A stretch of DNA of 64,000 bases from Microbacterium esteraromaticum. Its GTDB lineage: Bacteria > Actinomycetota > Actinomycetes > Actinomycetales > Microbacteriaceae. A model generated the notes under the pieces. The model was not told where the DNA came from. It was given only the letters and a program-made list of their open reading frames with translations, and searched no databases. The DNA lies in assembly GCF_900163815.1 (NCBI RefSeq), contig NZ_FUKO01000002.1:1-64000 (forward strand). The letters are read 5' to 3'. This document shows, piece by piece, positions 15,503-25,826 of the stretch; the stretch's first letter is position 1; the number at the start of each line of letters is the position of its first letter. Made by a program: the position numbers and the translations under genes.

Positions 15503-17188
15503 ATGAGCACCCACGCGCGCCCGCTGGCTGATCGGCTGGCCGCGACGAGCGACGCGCAGCTCGAGGAGCTGCTGCGGTTGCGCGCGGTGCCCGCGGACGT
15601 CGACTGGGATGACTTCTTCGACGCCGCGGAAGCACTGCTCGAGAGCGGATCGATCGAGCGCGCGCTCGTCGCGTTGACGCGCACGGAGGCGCAGCTGCTG
15701 CGTGCTGCCGCTCAGGGGAAGGCGGATGCTGCGGCGGTGAGCGCGCTGGCTTCCCTTGCGCTCGTCGACGGCGAGGGAAAGGTGCAACCGCCGGTCGCTG
15801 CGCTCGTCATGGCTCAGCCCGATGTTCCGCCCGTGGTCGGTGCCGATGCCGCATCCGCTTCTGCAACCTCTGCCGCTCGTGCCGCCGAACGTGCGTTCAC
15901 GACGATCGGCAGTCTCGCCGACCTCGTGCTGGCCGCTCGCACGACCCCGCTCGTCCTCGTTTCGACAGGAGCGCTGAGCGCTACCGAAAAGCGTCGGTTC
16001 ACCGATATCGGAGATCTGAACGATCTGCGAGAACTCGCGGAGATCGCCGGTCTCGCGCGTGCCCACGACCGCGAGTTGCGCGTCACTGATCTTGCCGACG
16101 ACTGGCTCGCATCGTCGTTCCCCGAGCGCTGGTCGCATACCGTCGCCGCGTTCCGCCATGCGCTGCCCCGCGGCGTCCGCGCGGCAGCGGGCTGGGTGCC
16201 CATATCGGAGTGGGAGGGCGCGCATCCGTGGGACGCTTCCTGGCCTGCGCGCGCGGTCCGCTGGCGAGAACTGGCGACCCGGCTGGGACTGATGGCGGCC
16301 GATGGCACGGAACCGGAATGGACGGCGGTTCTGCGCAACGGCGGCGAGGTGGACACCTCTTCTCTGGAGTCGTTGCTGCCCACCGAGGTCGACCGACTGT
16401 TCCTGCAGAACGATCTCACCGCGATCGCCCCGGGTCCGTTGCAGCCCGCGCTCGATACCCGACTGCGCTCGATGACCGAGCATGAATCCGCGGTTCAGGC
16501 ATCGTCATATCGCTTCACCGCGGATTCCATCTCGCGCGCCCTGGCCGATGGCGAGACAGCGCACAGCATCGTGCAGTTCCTGAGCGAGGTCTCACTGACG
16601 GGGCTGCCGCAGCCGTTGGAATACCTCGTGTCGCAGACGGCTGCGCGCCACGGACTCGTGCGCGTTCGCCCGGATGAGACCGACGGCACCGTCGTCTCCA
16701 GCACCGATCTGCACCTGCTCGACGCCATCGAGGTCGACCGCAACCTGCGACCGATGGGTCTCATTCGCAGCGGCGCGCACCTGGTCACCCGGGTGGGTGC
16801 GGAGACCGTCGCCTGGGCACTGTCGGATGCTCGCTATCCGGCGACCCTCGTCGACCGAGACGGCGTCATGGTCGCGACAAGCAGACGACGCGCTGCCCCC
16901 AGCGCGCCTGTCGAGCCGGTGTCATACGGTCCACTCATCGCGCGACTGCGGGCTCAACAGGGACCGGATTCGGATGCTGCCTGGCTGGACCGTGAACTCG
17001 AGGCGGCCGTGCGCGCCCGCGCGCTCGTGCTCGTGGAGGTGGCGATGCCCGATGGAACCAGCCGGGAGATGACGCTGGAGGCCTCTGGCATCGGTGGCGG
17101 CCGGCTGCGCGGACGAGACCGGGCAGCCGATGTCGAGCGCACGCTGCCGGTGCGCAGCATCCGCTCGGTCCGCGTGCTGGAGAGCTGA
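15503..17188 (+). CDS. Helicase-associated domain protein (partner of XPB helicase)
   Basis: A 561-residue protein, rich in Ala and Leu, of the 'XPB/Ssl2-like helicase C-terminal domain' group (PF13625-type). The C-terminal part (about 430-561), with 'SDARYPATLVDRDGVMVATS' and the closing 'ERTLPVRSIRSVRVLES', is the most recognisable. The N-terminal part is helical repeats. It has no ATPase motifs. The homologous pair in M. tuberculosis is Rv0862c next to the ERCC3-like helicase Rv0861c, so a role with that helicase in repair or transcription is inferred. The start ATG at 15503 follows the small membrane gene by 5 bases. Confidence 0.78.
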   Translation: MSTHARPLADRLAATSDAQLEELLRLRAVPADVDWDDFFDAAEALLESGSIERALVALTRTEAQLLRAAAQGKADAAAVSALASLALVDGEGKVQPPVAALVMAQPDVPPVVGADAASASATSAARAAERAFTTIGSLADLVLAARTTPLVLVSTGALSATEKRRFTDIGDLNDLRELAEIAGLARAHDRELRVTDLADDWLASSFPERWSHTVAAFRHALPRGVRAAAGWVPISEWEGAHPWDASWPARAVRWRELATRLGLMAADGTEPEWTAVLRNGGEVDTSSLESLLPTEVDRLFLQNDLTAIAPGPLQPALDTRLRSMTEHESAVQASSYRFTADSISRALADGETAHSIVQFLSEVSLTGLPQPLEYLVSQTAARHGLVRVRPDETDGTVVSSTDLHLLDAIEVDRNLRPMGLIRSGAHLVTRVGAETVAWALSDARYPATLVDRDGVMVATSRRRAAPSAPVEPVSYGPLIARLRAQQGPDSDAAWLDRELEAAVRARALVLVEVAMPDGTSREMTLEASGIGGGRLRGRDRAADVERTLPVRSIRSVRVLES

Positions 17189-17219
17189 CCCGCTCGCGAG
17201 GCCGCTAGACTGGTCTGCT

Positions 17220-18863
17220 ATGTCAGATGGCCCTTTGATCGTCCAGAGCGACCGCACGGTGCTGCTGGAAGTCGCGCACGCCGATGCCGAATCCGCGCGC
17301 CACGAACTGGCGATCTTCGCCGAGCTCGAGCGCGCCCCCGAGCACATCCACACCTACCGCATCACGCGCCTGGGGCTGTGGAATGCGCGGGCCGCCGGGC
17401 ACACCGCCGACGACATGCTCGAAACGCTCGAGCGCTGGTCCCGGTTCCCGGTGCCGCCTTCGGTGGCCGTCGATCTGCGCGAGACGGTGAACCGCTACGG
17501 ACGCCTGGTCATCGAGCGCGACGACGAGGGCACGCTGGTTCTGCACTCCAGCGACCCCGCCGTGCTCGCGCAGGTGGCGAACAACAAGCGCATCCAGCCG
17601 CTGCTGATCGGCCATCCGACGCCTGAGAGCTACGTGGTCGATGCCTGGGCCCGCGGACAGATCAAGCAGGAGCTGCTGAAGATCGGCTGGCCCGCCGAGG
17701 ATCTGGCCGGCTACACCCCCGGCACGCCGCACGAGATCGACCTCGATGAGAGCGGCTGGCACATGCGCCCTTACCAGCGTGAGGCCGTCGATGCGTTCAC
17801 GAAAGACGGCTCCGGCGTCGTCGTGCTCCCCTGCGGGGCAGGCAAGACGATCGTCGGCGCGGCAGCCATGGCCGCGACTCGCACGACGACCCTGATCCTC
17901 GTCACCAACACGGTGTCGGCGCGGCAGTGGCGCGACGAACTCCTCAAGCGCACCTCGCTCACTCCCGACGAGATCGGCGAATACTCCGGGCAGGCTAAAG
18001 AGGTGAAGCCCGTCACGATCGCGACCTACCAGATCCTCACGGCCAAGCGGAAGGGCGAGTACGCGCATCTGTCGCTGCTCGACGAGATGGACTGGGGGCT
18101 CATCGTCTATGACGAGGTGCACCTGCTGCCCGCCCCGGTGTTCAAGCTGACCGCCGACCTGCAGGCGCGTCGTCGCATCGGTCTGACCGCGACTCTCGTC
18201 CGCGAGGACGGCCGCGAGGGCGACGTGTTCAGCCTGATCGGTCCGAAGCGCTTCGATGCACCCTGGAAGCAGATCGAGGCGCAGGGGTTCATCTCGCCTG
18301 CCGCCTGCTACGAAGTGCGCGTCGACCTGCCACCTGGCGATCGGATGGAATACGCAGCAGCATCCGACGATGAGCGGTATCGTCTTGCGGCATCCGCCCC
18401 CGCGAAGATCACCGCGGTGCGCGAGCTCATCGCGAACCATGTCGGCGAGCGCATCCTCGTGATCGGACAGTACCTCGACCAGCTCGAGACCCTGTCCGAG
18501 GCGCTGAACGCGCCGCAGATCACCGGCGCTACACCGGTCGATGAACGCGAAGAGCTCTACCGGCAGTTCCGCGAGGGCGAGATCTCGCTGCTGGTCGTGT
18601 CGAAGGTGGCGAACTTCTCGATCGATCTGCCCGAAGCATCCGTCGCGATCCAGGTCTCCGGATCATTCGGATCCCGACAGGAAGAGGCGCAGCGCTTAGG
18701 GCGCCTGCTGCGCCCCAAGCAGTCCAATCACACGGCCAGCTTCTACACGCTGATCGCGCGCGACACCATCGACCAGGACTACGCGCAGAACCGACAGCGG
18801 TTCCTGGCCGAACAGGGCTACAGCTACACGATCCTCGACGCCGACGAGCTGTCGGCAGCCTAA
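17220..18863 (+). CDS. XPB/ERCC3-type DNA helicase (superfamily 2)
   Basis: A 547-residue 3'-5' DNA translocase-helicase related to eukaryotic XPB. The N-terminal 150 residues form the damage-recognition-like domain, followed by two RecA domains: motif I 'PCGAGKT' (K209), motif II DEVH (298-301), motif III 'GLTATL', and motif VI 'QRLGRLLRPK'. All catalytic residues are present, unlike in the large helicase-like protein at 4290. Bacterial XPB acts with nucleases in excision repair in other species. TAGACT ends 8 bases before the ATG, so the message may be leaderless. Confidence 0.93.
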   Translation: MSDGPLIVQSDRTVLLEVAHADAESARHELAIFAELERAPEHIHTYRITRLGLWNARAAGHTADDMLETLERWSRFPVPPSVAVDLRETVNRYGRLVIERDDEGTLVLHSSDPAVLAQVANNKRIQPLLIGHPTPESYVVDAWARGQIKQELLKIGWPAEDLAGYTPGTPHEIDLDESGWHMRPYQREAVDAFTKDGSGVVVLPCGAGKTIVGAAAMAATRTTTLILVTNTVSARQWRDELLKRTSLTPDEIGEYSGQAKEVKPVTIATYQILTAKRKGEYAHLSLLDEMDWGLIVYDEVHLLPAPVFKLTADLQARRRIGLTATLVREDGREGDVFSLIGPKRFDAPWKQIEAQGFISPAACYEVRVDLPPGDRMEYAAASDDERYRLAASAPAKITAVRELIANHVGERILVIGQYLDQLETLSEALNAPQITGATPVDEREELYRQFREGEISLLVVSKVANFSIDLPEASVAIQVSGSFGSRQEEAQRLGRLLRPKQSNHTASFYTLIARDTIDQDYAQNRQRFLAEQGYSYTILDADELSAA

Positions 18864-18875
18864 CGCGCACTCTTT

Positions 18876-19031
18876 TCAGCGGGAGTCGGCCTGCTGGTCA
18901 GGCTTCAGACCGCAGCGCCAGCACGGCGCAGCGAGATCGTCGAGCAGCGCGCCGCATTCCGGACAGACCTGCGAGAGCCAGCAGGCAGGGTCGCCGCCCT
19001 GATCGTCTGGCGTATGGTCATGCTGGCTCAT
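18876..19031 (-). CDS. 51-residue zinc ribbon protein
   Basis: A short frame with two knuckles, CPEC (residues 23-26) and CWRC (37-40), spaced like a zinc ribbon, in an otherwise polar protein rich in Asp. It fills the gap between the helicase and the two-component genes on the opposite strand. TATCCT lies 7 bases before its ATG, a leaderless-type start. No function can be given; the regular cysteine spacing makes chance unlikely. Confidence 0.65.
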   Translation of the reverse strand: MSQHDHTPDDQGGDPACWLSQVCPECGALLDDLAAPCWRCGLKPDQQADSR

Positions 19032-19176
19032 GCGGCCGAGGATACGCCGATATACACGTGATCGGGAGTCGGAAACAGCGTTTCATAGAGCGCCGGAGGG
19101 CGACCTCCCGCAGCTCAGATGCCGGATTTCCGAGGACAATCAGCCGCTGCAAGGGGGAAGTCACCATAATGGGGAC

Positions 19177-19869
19177 ATGACTGATGCGCGAATCCTGGTC
19201 GTCGATGACGAACCGAACATCCGCGACCTGCTCTCCCGGGGTCTCAGCTTCGCCGGTTTCAAGGTGAGGACCGTCGCAAACGGTGCGGCCACCATCTCTG
19301 CGGTTCTCGAAGAGGAACCCGATCTGATCATCCTCGATGTGATGCTGCCGGACATGAACGGCTTCAGCGTGACAAAGCGACTGCGCGGTGCCGGTTTCAC
19401 CGCGCCGATCCTCTTCCTCACGGCGAAGGACGACACGCAGGACAAGATCGAGGGGCTGAATGCTGGCGGCGATGACTATGTCACCAAACCGTTCGCGCTC
19501 GACGAGATCGTCGCGCGGGCGCAGGCGATCCTGCGCCGGACGATGCAGACCGACGAGGAGTCGCTGATCCGCGCAGGCGAGCTTTCGATGGATCAGGACA
19601 CCCACGACGTCTTCGTCGGCAGCGCACCGATCGAACTCAGCCCGACCGAGTTCAAACTGCTGAAGTACCTGATGCTCAACCCGAACCGTGTGCTGTCGAA
19701 GGCGCAGATCCTCGATCATGTCTGGGAGTACGACTTCAACGGCGACGCGGGGATCGTGGAGAGCTACATCTCCTACCTGCGGCGCAAGATCGATCCGCAC
19801 ACCGAGGAATCCGTGATCCAGACCAAGCGCGGCTTCGGCTATATGCTCAAGGTCGGCAAGACCGCCTGA
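19177..19869 (+). CDS. OmpR/PhoB-family response regulator
   Basis: A 230-residue regulator: receiver domain 1-120 with acidic pocket D10/D11 region ('VVDDEPNIRDLL'), phospho-acceptor D54 ('ILDVMLPD') and 'TKPF' lysine; winged-helix DNA-binding domain from about 135 ('LSPTEFKLLKYLMLNPNRVLSK', 'ESYISYLRRKID', 'GFGYML'). It is paired with the kinase 17 bases downstream. The closest recalled type is TrcR/TcrX-like. CATAAT lies 6 bases before the ATG. Confidence 0.9.
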   Translation: MTDARILVVDDEPNIRDLLSRGLSFAGFKVRTVANGAATISAVLEEEPDLIILDVMLPDMNGFSVTKRLRGAGFTAPILFLTAKDDTQDKIEGLNAGGDDYVTKPFALDEIVARAQAILRRTMQTDEESLIRAGELSMDQDTHDVFVGSAPIELSPTEFKLLKYLMLNPNRVLSKAQILDHVWEYDFNGDAGIVESYISYLRRKIDPHTEESVIQTKRGFGYMLKVGKTA

Positions 19870-19886
19870 GCGTCGAGACGGCGAAC

Positions 19887-21617
19887 ATGGCGAGTGGACC
19901 TGACTCCGTCACCCTGTGGTGGCGGCGCATCAGCCTGCGCGCCAAGGTCACCGGTGTCACTGTCGCCGTGCTCGCTCTGGGCTTGGTGATCGCGGGTATC
20001 GGCACGGTGCCCATCCTGCGCGGAGCGATGATCAACAACATCAACGCGCAGCTGCCAGCGCTGGCCAGCACGGGTCAGGCGGAGCGGTTCTTCGATGTGA
20101 GCTCGAACGACGGTCAGCTGGTCTTCGAACCGGCCAGCGATGCTCCCCGGGCAACGGATTTCGTCGTCGCGTTCTACAACAGCACCGACGGCTCGCCCAT
20201 CGCTCAGGCGGGCGGGCAGTCCGCCGACCGTCGCCCGGTGTTCCCCGCGACATTCACGCTGCAGGCGGCGAAGGCGAAAGAAGACCAGGTGCTGCCGCTG
20301 GCCACGGCCGAGGGCCTGAGCTACAACGGTGCAGTGACGGTGCTGCCGTCCGAAAGCGCGCAGGGCTTCACCTATATTCAGGTCGTCGCTCTGCCGCTCG
20401 CCGAGGCGGATCGCATCGTCGGCACGTACTTCGCCGTGTACACGACGGTCGCTCTGGTGACGATTCTGCTGGCGGCTCTGCTGATCCGAGGGCTCGTGAC
20501 GCTGACCTTCCGCAGACTCGGTCAGGTGGAGTCCACCGCCATGGCCATCGCCTCAGGCGACTTCAGCCAGCGGTTGACCGACCTCGAGCCGACCACTGAG
20601 GTGGGGCGGCTCAACACGGCGATCAACACGATGCTCGACAGGGTCGATCGTTCGCTGGCGCAACGCGATCGCACAGTGCGCAACATGCGCCGCTTCATCG
20701 GCGACGCCAGTCACGAACTGCGCACCCCACTCGTCAGCGTCCGCGGTTATGCCGAGCTCTACCGCATGGGTGCCATCCACGGTGAGGAAGACACGGCGCG
20801 CGCCATGGAGCGCATCGAGAAGGAAGCCATCCGGATGGGTGTGCTCGTCGAGGATCTCCTGGCACTTGCCCGGCTGGATGAGGAGCGGGAACGCCAACTT
20901 CAGATCACGCCACTGGATCTGCGTCCGATCGCGCGCGACGCCGCGCTCGATGTGCGCGTCGCCTCGCCCGGCCGGAAGATCACTGTGATCGACACGACCG
21001 CCGATGCACTGGGTGACGACGCAGAGCCCCCCACGGCGCGTCGTCCGCAACCACCCGCCGCGCCGACGGCCAGCGCGCGCACTGGCGCCTTGGCGAGGCT
21101 GCGACGGCGGTCACGGCCGACCGGACCCGGCACATCGACCGAGAGCATCCCCGCAATCGACTTCACCGAAGCGACGGATGCTCCTGTGCGCACGCCCCCC
21201 ATCGTGCTCGGCGAAGACAATAAAGTGCGTCAGGTCGTGACGAACCTCCTCGGCAATGCCCGCCGCTTCTCCCCCGTAGAGGGACCGATCGAGATCGTCG
21301 TCGGCGTGGATCGTCGTCGCGGCGTCGGCACGATCGCGGTCGTCGATCATGGCGAGGGGATCCCCCCGCAGATCCGCGAGCACATCTTCGAGCGCTTCTG
21401 GCGCGCCGACACCTCGCGGGCGCGCGAGACCGGGGGCGCCGGGCTCGGACTGGCGATCGTGGCATCCATCGTCGAGACGCTCGAGGGCTCGGTGCGCGTC
21501 GATGAAACGCCGGGAGGAGGCGCGACGTTCACCGTCTCGCTGCCGCTCGCCCCCGCCCGGTCGACGCCGGCGCATCTGCTCGAGGAGACGCAGCCTATCG
21601 ACCGCCTGGACATCTGA
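19887..21617 (+). CDS. Sensor histidine kinase with extended inter-domain insert
   Basis: A 576-residue membrane kinase partner of the preceding regulator. TM1 is at about 25-50, a 140-residue extracytoplasmic sensor follows, TM2 at about 185-207, then HAMP, the HisKA box 'DASHELRTPL' with H276, and HATPase with N box 'NLLGNARRF', 'DHGEGIPP' and 'GLGLAIV'. Between HisKA and HATPase lies an unusual segment (about 373-435), very rich in Pro, Ala, Arg and Thr, that looks disordered. Signal and targets are unknown. Confidence 0.9.
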   Translation: MASGPDSVTLWWRRISLRAKVTGVTVAVLALGLVIAGIGTVPILRGAMINNINAQLPALASTGQAERFFDVSSNDGQLVFEPASDAPRATDFVVAFYNSTDGSPIAQAGGQSADRRPVFPATFTLQAAKAKEDQVLPLATAEGLSYNGAVTVLPSESAQGFTYIQVVALPLAEADRIVGTYFAVYTTVALVTILLAALLIRGLVTLTFRRLGQVESTAMAIASGDFSQRLTDLEPTTEVGRLNTAINTMLDRVDRSLAQRDRTVRNMRRFIGDASHELRTPLVSVRGYAELYRMGAIHGEEDTARAMERIEKEAIRMGVLVEDLLALARLDEERERQLQITPLDLRPIARDAALDVRVASPGRKITVIDTTADALGDDAEPPTARRPQPPAAPTASARTGALARLRRRSRPTGPGTSTESIPAIDFTEATDAPVRTPPIVLGEDNKVRQVVTNLLGNARRFSPVEGPIEIVVGVDRRRGVGTIAVVDHGEGIPPQIREHIFERFWRADTSRARETGGAGLGLAIVASIVETLEGSVRVDETPGGGATFTVSLPLAPARSTPAHLLEETQPIDRLDI

Positions 21618-21733
21618 GAGCACTCGCCCTGCACACCTTCCGGTCGGGAAGAGTTGTGCACAGGCGTCGGGATTCCGGCCAGGCTCGCTACCGCCGCGCG
21701 TCTAGCGTCGTAATCCCAACGAGAGGAGATCTC

Positions 21734-22021
21734 ATGTCCGTCTTCACCGTCGACACTGATGCGGTGCATGCCGCGAATGCGTCCACGCACGCCACCATCG
21801 AACGTCTGCAGGGCGAGTCAACCGCGCTGATGGCGCAGCTGACCCAGTTGCAGTCCTCGTGGACCGGTTCCGCATCGATCGCGTTCCAGCAGTGCAGCGA
21901 GCAGTGGCGCGGCGCCCAGATGCACGTCGAGCAGGTGCTGGCGTCGATCGGCGTCGCGCTCGGCTCCGCCGCGAAGCAGTACGCCGACGCCGACCTGTAC
22001 TCAGCGAGCCTGTTCCGCTGA
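21734..22021 (+). CDS. WXG100-family protein (EsxA-like), orphan
   Basis: A 95-residue all-helical protein with the WXG turn at W43-T44-G45 ('SSWTGSASIAF') between two helices, the hallmark of substrates of type VII secretion. No ESX ATPase, partner gene or toxin is nearby, so it is an orphan whose export machine must be encoded elsewhere if it exists. GAGAGGAGA precedes the ATG by about 5 bases. A strong terminator follows. Confidence 0.88.
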   Translation: MSVFTVDTDAVHAANASTHATIERLQGESTALMAQLTQLQSSWTGSASIAFQQCSEQWRGAQMHVEQVLASIGVALGSAAKQYADADLYSASLFR

Positions 22022-22040
22022 GCAGCCACCGCGGCACGCA

Positions 22041-22070
22041 GAAACGCCCCGGCCGAAGCCGGGGCGTTTC
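22041..22070. terminator. Bidirectional terminator between the WXG100 gene and groEL
   Basis: GAAACGCCCCGGC and its complement form a 13-bp stem with a 4-base loop CGAA. It ends in TTTCTG on either strand. Confidence 0.8.
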
Positions 22071-22095
22071 TGTATTCAGCTGGGTCTGATCAGGA

Positions 22096-23745
<1,650 letters not shown>

Positions 23746-23772
23746 TTAGCACTCTGCGTATGCGAGTGCTAA
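23746..23772 (-). promoter_or_regulatory. CIRCE element (HrcA operator)
   Basis: A perfect match to TTAGCACTC-N9-GAGTGCTAA lies 34-60 bases before groEL. HrcA repressor binds this sequence. Confidence 0.97.
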
Positions 23773-23779
23773 CCCCAGT

Positions 23780-23806
23780 CTGGCACTCGACCCATGAGAG
23801 TGCAAG
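23780..23806 (-). promoter_or_regulatory. Second, degenerate CIRCE-like element
   Basis: CTGGCACTC-N9-GAGTGCAAG keeps both GCACTC/GAGTGC cores and the exact 9-base spacer (14 of 18 consensus positions). It starts 8 bases beyond the perfect CIRCE and overlaps a TTGCAC -35-like hexamer on the minus strand. Confidence 0.6.
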
Positions 23807-23837
23807 CCGCCCGAGTCGCTGATCCTGCCGCTGCGGA

Positions 23838-24425
23838 TCAGTCGGCGGGAGTCTCTTCCGTGCTCTCCGGTTCCGGGACGTCATCTGACACCTTGTCCAG
23901 ACCGATCACGACGGTCAGCTGTGGAAGCTCCGTGTCGTTGAGAGCGGCATAGAAATCACTCTGCTCGACCTCGGCGCCTCCGAGCACCTCGGCAAGCCCG
24001 AGGGCTGCGGACTCATCCCCTTTGTCGATATAGAACACGGTGGTCTTGTCGAACTGCTGGGTTGCGCCATCGCTGCCGAACACCGCATCCGCCGCCCATC
24101 CTTCTGCGAGCAGCTGTGTGCGCACGGACGCGACCAGCCCGCTCTGCGGCGTGGCATTCAGGATGAGCACCCGATAGGAGGTGTCGACCTCTGCGACGAC
24201 TCCCGGCGTCTGCACCGAGGTGGGCTCCGCCTCGGGGAAGAGGTCGATGCGCCCCATCATCACCAGCGTGACGAAGATTCCGACCACGATCAGCACGAGC
24301 GCGACGGCGGCCGACCACAGCAGCACGACCAGGCCGTTCATTCCCGGCTGCTCGGCGCGATGCGCGCCGACGCGTCCGGAGGCACGGGGGACGTCATCGA
24401 ATCTGTCGTGGGGGCGTTTTGACAC
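23838..24425 (-). CDS. LytR C-terminal domain membrane protein (VirR-like)
   Basis: A 195-residue protein with a short cytoplasmic N terminus, one membrane helix (about 30-57) and an extracytoplasmic LytR_C domain ('YRVLILNATPQSGLVASVRTQLLAEGW', 'TTVFYIDKGDE', 'LTVVIGLD'). M. tuberculosis VirR (Rv0431) has this layout and lies next to a DUF3263 gene (Rv0430), as here. VirR affects envelope integrity and vesicle release; the same role is inferred. Start is GTG 24425, 6 bases after TAGCAT. Confidence 0.88.
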   Translation of the reverse strand: MSKRPHDRFDDVPRASGRVGAHRAEQPGMNGLVVLLWSAAVALVLIVVGIFVTLVMMGRIDLFPEAEPTSVQTPGVVAEVDTSYRVLILNATPQSGLVASVRTQLLAEGWAADAVFGSDGATQQFDKTTVFYIDKGDESAALGLAEVLGGAEVEQSDFYAALNDTELPQLTVVIGLDKVSDDVPEPESTEETPAD

Positions 24426-24431
24426 CCCTCG

Positions 24432-24437
24432 ATGCTA
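24432..24437 (-). promoter_or_regulatory. -10 element TAGCAT of the LytR_C gene
   Basis: Six bases separate TAGCAT from the GTG start at 24425. Confidence 0.55.
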
Positions 24438-24498
24438 GCGGGGAGAACCAGGGAATCCGCACCGAGCGCCCGGGCGGCACCGCGAGCCGCGGACCCGA

Positions 24499-24756
24499 TC
24501 AGCCGACGAAGCCGCGCATGCGGGCAGTGCGCTGCGTGCCGCGCGTATCGCGCAGCCGACGCAGTCGCCGCACCAGAAGCGGATCGAACTCGAGCGCCTG
24601 CGGTGTTTCGATGAGCCGACCGAGCAGCTGGTAGTAGCGCGCCGCACTCATCCCGAGCTGCGAGCGGATCTTCTCCTCTTTCACGCCACCGTGCCGCGGC
24701 CAGGCCGCCTCCAGCGCGAGGATCGCGCGATCGCGATCAGAGAGTTCACCGAGCAT
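24499..24756 (-). CDS. DUF3263 protein
   Basis: An 85-residue helix-turn-helix-like protein: 'LSDRDRAILALEAAWPRHGGVKEEKIRSQ' and 'MSAARYYQLLGRLI' are the DUF3263 signature, and a basic tail follows. It looks like a small DNA-binding protein, but no target is known. It precedes the LytR_C gene, as in M. tuberculosis. Its -10 hexamer overlaps the TAG stop codon of the upstream DUF2332 gene. Confidence 0.88.
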   Translation of the reverse strand: MLGELSDRDRAILALEAAWPRHGGVKEEKIRSQLGMSAARYYQLLGRLIETPQALEFDPLLVRRLRRLRDTRGTQRTARMRGFVG

Positions 24757-24762
24757 GGCCTC

Positions 24763-24768
24763 AGGCTA
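24763..24768 (-). promoter_or_regulatory. -10 element TAGCCT of the DUF3263 gene
   Basis: It is 6 bases before the ATG at 24756; its first three bases are the stop codon of the upstream gene. Confidence 0.55.
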
Positions 24769-25761
24769 CGCGGCATCCGTCGGCGCACTGCCGCGCCACT
24801 CCCACCATCGTCCCAACGGGTTGGCGTCGGCGCAGACGCGCCCGTCGACGGCCACCGCGCAGCCGCGGAATTCGCGGGCATCGATCGCCGGTTGCCAGGC
24901 GTCGTGCAGCTTCGGCTGATCGATCGTGATCCAACGTGCGTCCAGCGATCGGATGCGGTCGATCAGCGCGTGCCGCTGCATGCGCGGCAGGTAGACGAGC
25001 ACCCCCGGTGTAGTGACCACGAGAGTCGCGTCGGCCGGGGCGCTTGCGGCGATTTCGTCGAGCCGCTCTGCCGCATCCCCGGCGCAGAGGAGCGGCGGAT
25101 CCGCCGCGGCGATCTCGATCGCGCCGGCGATGCGGGCTGCACGGTCGTGCTCCCCCGGCCAGATCAGCGTCTCCAGCCAGCGTCGATCATCAGCATCCTG
25201 CACGTCGATCGGAGCGAGATCGATGCCCGCCCGCCAGACGATCTCCGGCATGCGCAGGCGCGGAAGATGCCCACCGACCGTGCTCGTCAGCACGACGCGC
25301 GACGGCCCATCGATCGGGTCGAGGCGAAGGCGCTCGGCTCCGTCGGCGCCGACGATGCGGAAGGAGTACCGGTCGGGGTACAGGCACAGGCCGGCCGCAG
25401 CCCCCAGCTCGAGCAGCGCGATCGGCCCGTCGATCTCGCTCAGAGCTGGCAGCAGGGGGCCCAGCCGCAGCGGTTCATTGGTCTGCACGGTGCGCCGCCC
25501 GCACTCGGCGATGACGTCGTCGGCGTGGCCCCAGACGAAGTCTCGCCAACGCGCATACGAGTCGGTCGGCGCCCCGAGCAGTCGCGTGACGGCGAACACC
25601 AGCGGCGGCTGCCGGTGCTGCTCGTCGATTCGCGCGAGCAGCTGCTGCATCTCGGCGTCGCCCGTGATACCGAGCGCCCATTCCAGATACACATCGCTGC
25701 GACCGGGCGCTTCTTCGCGGGCGAAGCGCTCGAAGCGCGCGCGCACAGCATCCGTGGTCAT
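24766..25761 (-). CDS. DUF2332 family protein
   Basis: A 331-residue protein of the DUF2332 family, common in actinobacteria and of unknown function. Recognisable blocks are 'YLEWALGITGD', 'QTNEPLRLGPLLPAL', 'LLELGAAAGLCLYPDRY', which resembles a methyltransferase-like glycine loop, and 'FRGCAVAVDGRVCADANPLGRWWEW'. No catalytic residue can be named. It is divergent from msrB across 65 bases, with GAGAAT hexamers 6 bases before both starts. Confidence 0.82.
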   Translation of the reverse strand: MTTDAVRARFERFAREEAPGRSDVYLEWALGITGDAEMQQLLARIDEQHRQPPLVFAVTRLLGAPTDSYARWRDFVWGHADDVIAECGRRTVQTNEPLRLGPLLPALSEIDGPIALLELGAAAGLCLYPDRYSFRIVGADGAERLRLDPIDGPSRVVLTSTVGGHLPRLRMPEIVWRAGIDLAPIDVQDADDRRWLETLIWPGEHDRAARIAGAIEIAAADPPLLCAGDAAERLDEIAASAPADATLVVTTPGVLVYLPRMQRHALIDRIRSLDARWITIDQPKLHDAWQPAIDAREFRGCAVAVDGRVCADANPLGRWWEWRGSAPTDAA

Positions 25762-25826
25762 CTGCCCATTCTCACCGGATTGCGCGGGCAGACCCCGACG
25801 CCTCGCAGACGCGAGAGAATGGAGGC

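Noticed and set aside
15278-16483. 401-codon frame antisense to the helicase-associated gene
   Set aside because: No ribosome site or recognisable motif; it also overlaps the real small membrane gene.
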